A DNA stretch of 64,000 bases, taken from NCBI GenBank assembly GCA_002104935.1, contig MCGT01000019.1, positions 401,298 to 465,297 of the forward strand, read 5' to 3'. The notes under the pieces are model-generated. The model searched no databases, was not told the origin of the DNA, and worked only from the letters and a program-made list of their open reading frames with translations. Source of the stretch: Hesseltinella vesiculosa. Its lineage: Eukaryota; Mucoromycota; Mucoromycetes; Mucorales; Cunninghamellaceae. Positions 57,236-64,000 of the stretch are shown here, piece after piece (within the stretch, counting starts at the first letter, position 1; each line of letters begins with the position of its first letter). Made by a program: the position numbers and the translations under genes.

Positions 57236-60025
57236 ATGTCACGGATGTCCAACGACGATGATCGTCCTACTGGTCTAAAGTTTACTCGCAATTACTACGG
57301 GTACCAACGGGACCAACCATCTTCCCATGACAAGCAGCAAGGCTCAATGTATTCCAGCTATTCCTCTTCACGATATGGTGACAACAATCCAAGCATCCAC
57401 TCTCGTCCATCCATAGACAGCATCGACCGCCCCATCCTGCCAATTTCAAGAGACCGGGATCACTCTCCCGGGTCGGGTATGCTCTCACCCACCCTCCCAA
57501 CACGATCCCCTCAACGAGTCCGGGATTCTCATACCTCCACACAAATGGGGAATGACCTTTATGGTAAAAAGCGTCCCTGTCCTCTTTGTTCCAAAAACTA
57601 ATTCCTGTTATTTGTTAACATAGACTCCCGTTATTCTGCTTACTCCACACCTTCCACATACAGCAAAAAAGATCCTCTTGATCCAGCACCTGCACGTCCC
57701 CGCCAGAGTGAGGCCCGCGTCAGCCTGACCAAGCAGATCGACCACCTGTGGCGAGACAACGTCCATGTAGATCATGACATACCCTCTGATTATGACGACG
57801 AACCCAAAGACTTGCTACAGCAACTGGCCATTTCGCAAGCCGTCATCGAAGCTACAGAATACAAAGTGCTTGCTTCAGATGAATTAGAAATGCTACAAAA
57901 GGTATAAAATCCGAAAAAGAAAAAAAGGCGCCATTTAGCCAAACATGTTTTCATTTGTTTTAATACATCCATAGGAATATGACCAGGTCAAACACCAGTC
58001 GACTGCAGCTGCCTCTCAACTTGCATTGGAACTAAAGATGCAAAATACATCCGTGTCGTTGGCTTACCTCGTCGATACCCGCCACAACTACTCGGCCCTC
58101 AAACAGCAGCAACAAATCCGTGCTCTGGGACAGAACATGGCATCCATGGTGGCCGATTATCAGCAGCTGAAGAACCGCGAAATTAGGCTGTATCAGCAAT
58201 TGCTTGAACACAAGGCTGGTCTGCTTGGCAAAGGCATCCAACAGCAGCATCAATCAAGGCGACCCTCGGCTGCTAGCCACAGCAATGATCGCCATGTCGA
58301 TGAATCTCCTGTGCAGGATACTCGAGAGCCATCTTCCACCACAGGCAACAAGCTCAAGGAAAGTGAGGAAAGAAGCGAGGCCAAGATCCAGGAGCTGATG
58401 GCTACCGTGACCTCACGAGACAATGCGCTGTCAACCAAGGACCAGGAGCTGACTGCTAAAGATACTGAGATTGAACAGCTCATCAAGCAGCAGCAGGAGC
58501 AGCAGTCAAGCATGGTACACTTGCTGAACCAACTCAACTCGCTGTATCAACGGTTTGCAGTCGTCGACGATGGTGCGCTTGAGTCCTCTGCATCGGTGGT
58601 CAGTGTCAACGAAAAGGACCCGTTCTCCCTCGTGTCCTATATGGACAAGACCCTTGGCGGCCAAAAGACAAAGATCCATCACTTGGAGCGCGAAATTGAA
58701 TCTATCCACGAAAAACATCGTTTGGAAGCCTTGGCCGACAAGAAAGTCGAAATCCAGCTCCGAGCGACGCAGGAGCGCAAAGAGGCCGCTGAAGCACGTT
58801 GCGAAGAGCTCACCAAAGAAATTGAGCAACTCAAGAACAATCACAACTCTCTCAGCGACCTGGACCGCCTCAAAGCCGACCTTGACAATCTTTCTTTCAA
58901 TGAGAGCAGGTAAGATCTGTCGAAAAATAGCCCACTCCCAGACCGGCGCGGCTCAACCTGTTTTGATTTTTTTTTTCTAGTGCCCACCTGAACCAAGTCG
59001 GCGAACTCGAATCACAACTTCACCAAGCAGAAGAACATCGTCAGCGTTTGGAGCGAGAACTGATCGAGGCTCGCTCAGTGGCAACTGACCTGGAGGTCGA
59101 GGTCAGCAAGTCGAAAACCGAACTGTCGTCGGCTAAGCAGCGGGAAGTCGGCCACAATCTGGAACTGCAACAATACAAAGACGACTTGTATGCACTGCAG
59201 AACGAAAAGAAGAAATGGGACCGCATGATGAAGCGCCAGACTGTCATGCAGCTGATGGATGACCAAGGCGGCATGAGCATCAAGGACAAATACGAGCAGC
59301 AGCTGGAAGAGCAAGCGCAGGAATACATGGCCCAGCTCAAAGAACAAAAGGTGTTCTTGGACAAGGTCAGCAAGGACAAGGATACCATGCAGGTGGAACG
59401 CGACCAGCTGCAAGCAACCTGCAATGACCTGGAAGAGCTGATCCGAGGCAAAACCCGCATTCTGGACGCCCGCGACATCCATATCAGCGAGCTGGAGTCG
59501 CAGGTGCAAGAGCTGAAACTCCAGAGCCGTGGCCGTGCCGGAGCCGCCAGTGGAGCGGTAGACGCAGCCGTGCTGCAAGAGCTCCAAGATGCCTTTACTC
59601 GCAAGGAAATAGCCTGGATGGAACAGAGTGCCAACATGGAAACCAACTTTGAAGGCATTCTCAAGGAATTCGACCGTCTGACTGGCTCGGCAGTCGAGTT
59701 TGAAAATGAGCGCATGACATATGAACGACGCATTGAAGATCTGGAACAGCGATTGAATCTGATGGACGAAGAGCTCAACCAAGCCCGCATCGACCGACTT
59801 GGCTTTGAAGGCGGCGATACCCCCACCACCACCTCTTTACGCAAAGAATTCCGCCGCATGGTCAATGATCTGAAGCAAGAACACCAACGCCTTTTGGAAC
59901 GCGAAACCGAAGAAACCAAGCGTGTCGAGAAGCAGCTCAAGGACCTCAAGCATGAAATCGCGATGTCCAACTATGAAAAGGTCAACAAGAGCGTCCAGAC
60001 CCCTTTTGACAGGGAGTTTTTCTAA
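57236..60025 (+). CDS. Uds1-domain (up-regulated during septation) coiled-coil protein
   Basis: Exons: 57236-57563, 57624-57901, 57975-58909, 58981-60025, coding 861 residues. A disordered Ser/Pro/Tyr/Arg-rich N-terminus (about residues 1-160) is followed by the Uds1 signature near residues 180-230 (LLQQLAISQAVIEATEYKVL, then ASDELEMLQKEYDQVKHQS). Long heptad-repeat coiled coils rich in Glu, Gln and Lys fill the rest to the end. S. pombe Uds1 and its relatives act at the division site or spindle pole. The role here is inferred from the domain only. The upstream ATG at 57236 was taken. A second in-frame ATG nine bases later is equally possible. Confidence 0.85.
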
Positions 60026-60839
60026 GCACCGCCTCTCGTTGAATTAAACACCACTCCTCCATTTTAATTTTGTCATCATTTTCTCTTTCCTGTTGTGAAC
60101 CAAGCATCACTCAAAGCGTCATGCGAGAGGCTACCCGTTCGGCTGCAGTGCAAGGGTTTTTGAAAATTTAAGACGTTCATTGAAGTGTACGCTACCAAAA
60201 AGGCACGTTCTACTGAAATCAATTATGAAAAGTTTGGGCATGCTTTAACTGGGACATCTGCCTTTTTTTGGTCACGTTTTTTTTTTTTTACAGTTTTTCC
60301 AGGAAAGGAAGTCGCCCTCTGTGTGAAACACTGTCGCATTTTTCAGGACGGAAGGGTCGCATTGTAATGAAATGAATGAGACTTACACATGGCATCTGCT
60401 TTCCAGTATCAACTGAATGTGAAGGACCACAGTATCACTTTTTCTCTTCGAAAACATGGAGCTCGATAGGATGGATGCCAAGGAAGAAGATGGAAGCCTG
60501 AAAAGCCCAGGGTTTTTATTACTTGATTATTTCAGGCTCGTTTACCCACTCCCTCTTTCTTATTTTTAGTTCTTGCTTTCCTTCAGCCGATCTCTTGTAA
60601 AATAAATGTCACAATCACTTTCGTTTATCCATGAGGTTAAACGAAGAGCCCTAAAAGAGAGAAGATACGTTTTTGAGTGAGCAATCAGAGCTGCAGTCGC
60701 GCGTCCCTTTTCCCTCTCCGCCTTATTTTTTTGTTTGCTTTCCTCTCCCTCCCTCTCTCTCTCTCTCTTTTTTTTTTTTTTTTTTCTCCTTCACGCATTT
60801 ACCTTTCGACTTTGTTCACCTTATTCTTGTAGTTATGCA
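60026..60839. other. Intergenic upstream of the Fanzor-type gene
   Basis: Same-strand spacer of 814 bases with a CT-repeat and T-run at about 60746-60785 leading into the next ATG. No gene or obvious terminal inverted repeat is seen, so the left end of any Fanzor-carrying element is not defined. Confidence 0.5.
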
Positions 60840-63800
60840 ATGTCCCAAACCATTCTACAACAAAGAGCCTATTTGGAGGGTCTAAAACGGCGCAAAATTG
60901 AAAGAGAGGAAGAACAAGAGCGACAAGGTGAGATCTTGCTCCAGAATAAGGACAGCTAACAGAATGCTTTGTTTCAATACATTCAGGCAGAACACCCTGT
61001 GCCAGATGCGGAAGGACAGATCATGTGGATGGTCGTTCCCGGCTCTGCCCATTCAACAGTAAGTTGATCATGACAAGCATTGGTCAAACGAAATATCTGC
61101 CTGGTTTTTTTTTTTTTTTTTTTTTTGCTGCTAGGACATTATGGGGCACCAACCCAAGCAGTTGTGAGACAGCAGAACAGACAAGGCAGAAGAGCTGGCC
61201 AACGGCAATTGGACGCCGCCCGGGCCAATCCCAACGTTCCCCGATGCTCACACTGCATTCTCCCGGACGGAAGCAATGACGCGTGCGAGCACCACGGAAA
61301 TGCTGCCAGCCACCTCTGCCACGCCCATAAAACCAATGTGGACGATGTTTTGGGCAACATCATTGGTCCAAACCACACCCCTTTTGTCCGTCGCTGTTCT
61401 CTGAAGCATGCCCTGCGATGCTATGGCCATTCCAGACGGCAGCGAATGCGTTCCAAAGCAAATGTGATGCAAGAAGTGAACGTCGTTGTCGACCATGTGC
61501 GGGATCTGTCGATCAAAGCCATGCTTTTTACTCAACATCATGCTCTGACACTGTTGGAAGGTTCTGAGCCAATCCCTCTCCATTTTGGCTCGCAAGATTA
61601 CATTTATGGCGTTATGCAGTTGCTGCTTGGTGGTCACATCACGAATCAAAATCCGAACCTCCCCCAAGACACAGAATCCATTTTTCACGCATATGTCCAA
61701 TCATTCGAAACCGCGGATCTCCCAACAGTTCAACCGTTACCTGGCTATTCCCAAACGTACGCTCATATGGCCAAGACCTTAGCCACAGCGGTCAAGAATG
61801 GCCTGGCTGAATCATTTGAACCTCGCTGCCGAACCTTCTTGGCGTTCAAATTCCGATCTTTGATTCCAGCCAATGTAAGTTGCGAGGGAAAAGAAGACAG
61901 GAACTAAACAACTCTCCCTCTTTGCCTCTTAACAGGAAAAGCCAACTAAAAAATCATTGAAGAAATTGGTGTCATTTGCCTACGACACTCTCTGCGGGAC
62001 TGACAGCGAACCAGCAACTCCTATGTATGCACATGCTTCCTGGCAAGATGCTGTGGCGTCAGTGATTTCCAATGTGACCCTAGGGCCGACGCCTGTGAAT
62101 TTGGAAAATCTAACAGCCAAGTTTAACTTATACTTGCCCGTCGTGTATGGATTCCTTGGTAAGGGCGTAAAAAGAGGCTCAATTGTGTCAAAGGAAATAG
62201 GACTCATCTCTTCCTCCTCCAAAAAATAAAAATAGCTGAAATGGAAGCCTACAATAATGCAGCCACTGGTGTAGTGAGCGAAGAAACAATCGTCGACTAT
62301 GCTGACAACAAGAGCTGCTGGGAGCTGCTTACGCGTTTGGAACAATTCAATGATCTGGGCCGCCGGCAGCAAAACCGCCTTGTCCGTGCGTTTTTCAAAA
62401 TGGTCAACCATCCGACGATGCCTGTCAGATTTGGACCAAAGCTTGGCGATTATCTTCGCAGTGGAATGACAACATTGGTAACAAGAACCTGTGAACAACT
62501 CTCGTTGTCACGCCAATTCCTGAATGGACGGTATATGATCGACACGTCAGTATGCTTCAGAACGACAACAGCTTCAACAATGCATGTCACAAAAATGTAT
62601 ACCCTGCTGCCTGCTCTTCGATTCACGCGCAAGTTTGTGACTCTGGATGCCCAGTGTCTGGCCCGGATTTTCGACCAAGCAGGTGCACAACCTCGATACG
62701 AAGATTATTTGTTCGTCGGCAATCCTGTGGCAATGGACGGCCCTAACGACGAACCATCCAGACGAGGACGACCCAGACAGCCGGTTCTTTCTGACTATCA
62801 AAAGATCAAGAAGAAGTTCCTGGTATTTTGGACTTCGTTGGATTTCAAAAAGGTCCGACTGGAGCAGTGGTAAGCTTGGGCAGGTGAATAGAAAAAAAAA
62901 AGCGGGCATCGTGGTAATCTTTTTGTTTCCCTAGCCGAGAATCTCTGGGGTCGTATGATGTGGATGTGCCCCCTGAAGGGAACAAAATAGCATTCAGGAA
63001 CCTTGTACGAACCGATGGCCATACCCTGGAATTCCTGTGCGAACGGAAGAGCCGAGAACGCCTGCCTGATCTCGTCATGAGTGACTTGGATGACAACGAC
63101 ATGGTGGAATTTTGGTCCTATGGTGTTGACCCAGGGCACACAGTGCCCTTCACAGCAGTGGATTCCGAAAAAAATTGCCTTCGATTCACAAACAACGAAT
63201 TTTACGCCAAATCCGGGTATAAAAAACGTCGATACCACCGCCAGCTGTCAACCACCGAGTCTGGGATGAACATTGCACTCAACAGCCTGCCAACGAAAAA
63301 AACGGTGTCATCGACCAGATGGACATCGTATTGCCAGTCGCTGTGCGAGACCCTGCCTGTGCTTTACCAATTTTATGGCTCATCCTTTACCAATGCGCGC
63401 TTTTTGGCCTATGTCTCTAAGCAAAAAGTCCTGGATGAGATGGTGAACATCTTTACGTTTGGTGGCAAAAAATACAAAGAACATGACGTACTGTAAGTAT
63501 GAATGGTAAAAAAGAGAGAGGGGGGGGATAACGGAGATTGACGTCAATCTTTATTTTTTTATTCAGTAAAAAAATACCCTTTTCAAGAATACCCCTGGTC
63601 ATGATGGGCTCTGGTGTGTTCGGCTTCACACTGAAGGGGAAAAAAACGCGCATGTCAATTATGCCAAAACTCAAGCAAGCCGAGTTGGAAGGACGGCTGC
63701 TTGTCTGCGTGGTCAATGAAAGCTTTACAAGTCAAGTAAGACAGAACTGGGGTGGCGGGAAGAATAGCTGCTCATAACAAGTGTCTTGGTTTTAGGTATG

Positions 63801-64000
63801 CTGTGCCTGCCACACGCAATCTCTGTCGCTTGCGCGAGTTCTTGACCCTTTGACCGATTCCGCGGCTTCCCTCTGGTCTGTAAAGACATGCTACATTTGC
63901 CAACGCCATTGGAACCGGACAAGTCGGCAGCCAGAAACATTCTGCACCTGGGATATTTGGAACAAGAGAAGCAACCTCGTCCCGAAGTTTTCACCAAGTC
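60840..64000 (+). CDS. Fanzor-type (eukaryotic TnpB homologue) RuvC nuclease, incomplete, with apparent frameshift
   Basis: Exons: 60840-60927, 60987-61058, 61135-61874, 61936-62158, 62236-62869, 62935-63492, 63567-63735, 63796 to the window end, so over 860 residues. A Cys/His knuckle near residue 33-48 (CARCGRTDHVDGRSRLC) and a second (PRCSHCILPDG) open the protein. A large helical region follows with MRSKANVMQEVNVVVDHVRD and FFKMVNHPTMPVRFG. RuvC-like motifs: D1 in SYGVDPGHTVPF (about residue 650), then VMMGSGVFGFTLKGKK (about 785), then VVNESFTSQVCCACH with the zinc-ribbon first half. TCYICQRHWNR is the second half. The expected final D-x-x-A-A-R-N-I motif is present (DKSAARNILHLGYLEQ) but one frame away, at 63916-63920. 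Fanzors are RNA-guided nucleases of eukaryotic mobile elements. The family call rests on these motifs only, and an OrfB zinc-ribbon transposase-type relative is the alternative. Confidence 0.75.

Noticed and set aside
59041..59970. Long Ser/Arg-rich minus-strand frame opposite the Uds1 protein
   Set aside because: Antisense shadow of the coiled-coil exon. The plus strand has matching splice sites, the domain signature and heptads.

Overview
The window is eukaryotic nuclear DNA from a fungus, most likely an early-diverging lineage such as Mucoromycota (Mucorales-like). The evidence is dense short introns (about 50-90 bases, GT-AG with T-rich tracts before the acceptor), fungal genes such as the sterol C-22 desaturase CYP61/ERG5, HRD3, HSE1, VAC7 and BEM46-type genes, and a multi-exon Fanzor-type gene of the sort found in these fungi. 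The species assignment is inference. I saw no rRNA, tRNA or CRISPR array.

Left part (1-10.6 kb): an incomplete minus-strand gene fuses a calponin-homology domain to a SepH/Cdc7-like kinase. Next come eIF3 subunit l (minus) and V-ATPase subunit C (plus), which diverge from a shared 481-base region. A tiny ATPase-inhibitor-like gene (plus) and ERG5 (minus) then converge.

Middle (10.6-32.9 kb): a 12.3-kb VPS13 gene with about 35 exons (minus) diverges from hexokinase (plus) across a 1.75-kb gene-poor stretch. A small unknown two-helix membrane protein (minus) diverges from a two-RRM RNA-binding protein (plus). A PUS9/RIB2-type pseudouridine synthase (minus) follows.

Right part (33-64 kb): a decayed Ty3/gypsy relic (gag zinc knuckles plus integrase, most of pol missing) lies before HSE1 and an S1 serine protease with a C-terminal hydrophobic anchor. 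After these come a CUL4-type cullin, a ZnT6/Zrg17-like zinc-transporter subunit with a huge His-rich segment, a BEM46/ABHD13 hydrolase, VAC7, dihydropteridine reductase, prohibitin-2, HRD3, and a Uds1 coiled-coil septation protein. The window is cut off inside a Fanzor (eukaryotic TnpB homologue) gene with eight visible exons, whose last visible exon has an apparent one-base frameshift exactly at the third RuvC catalytic motif.

The genes do not form one pathway. Several concern endomembrane traffic and organelle identity (VPS13, HSE1, VAC7, V-ATPase C, HRD3, Zrg17-like), and two concern septation or cytoskeleton (CH-kinase, Uds1). The accessory content is the gypsy relic, two short coding-like remnants and the Fanzor gene. 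Exon boundaries were read by hand from splice signals. For the multi-exon genes other than VPS13 the listed exon lengths sum to an intact reading frame, except where stated.
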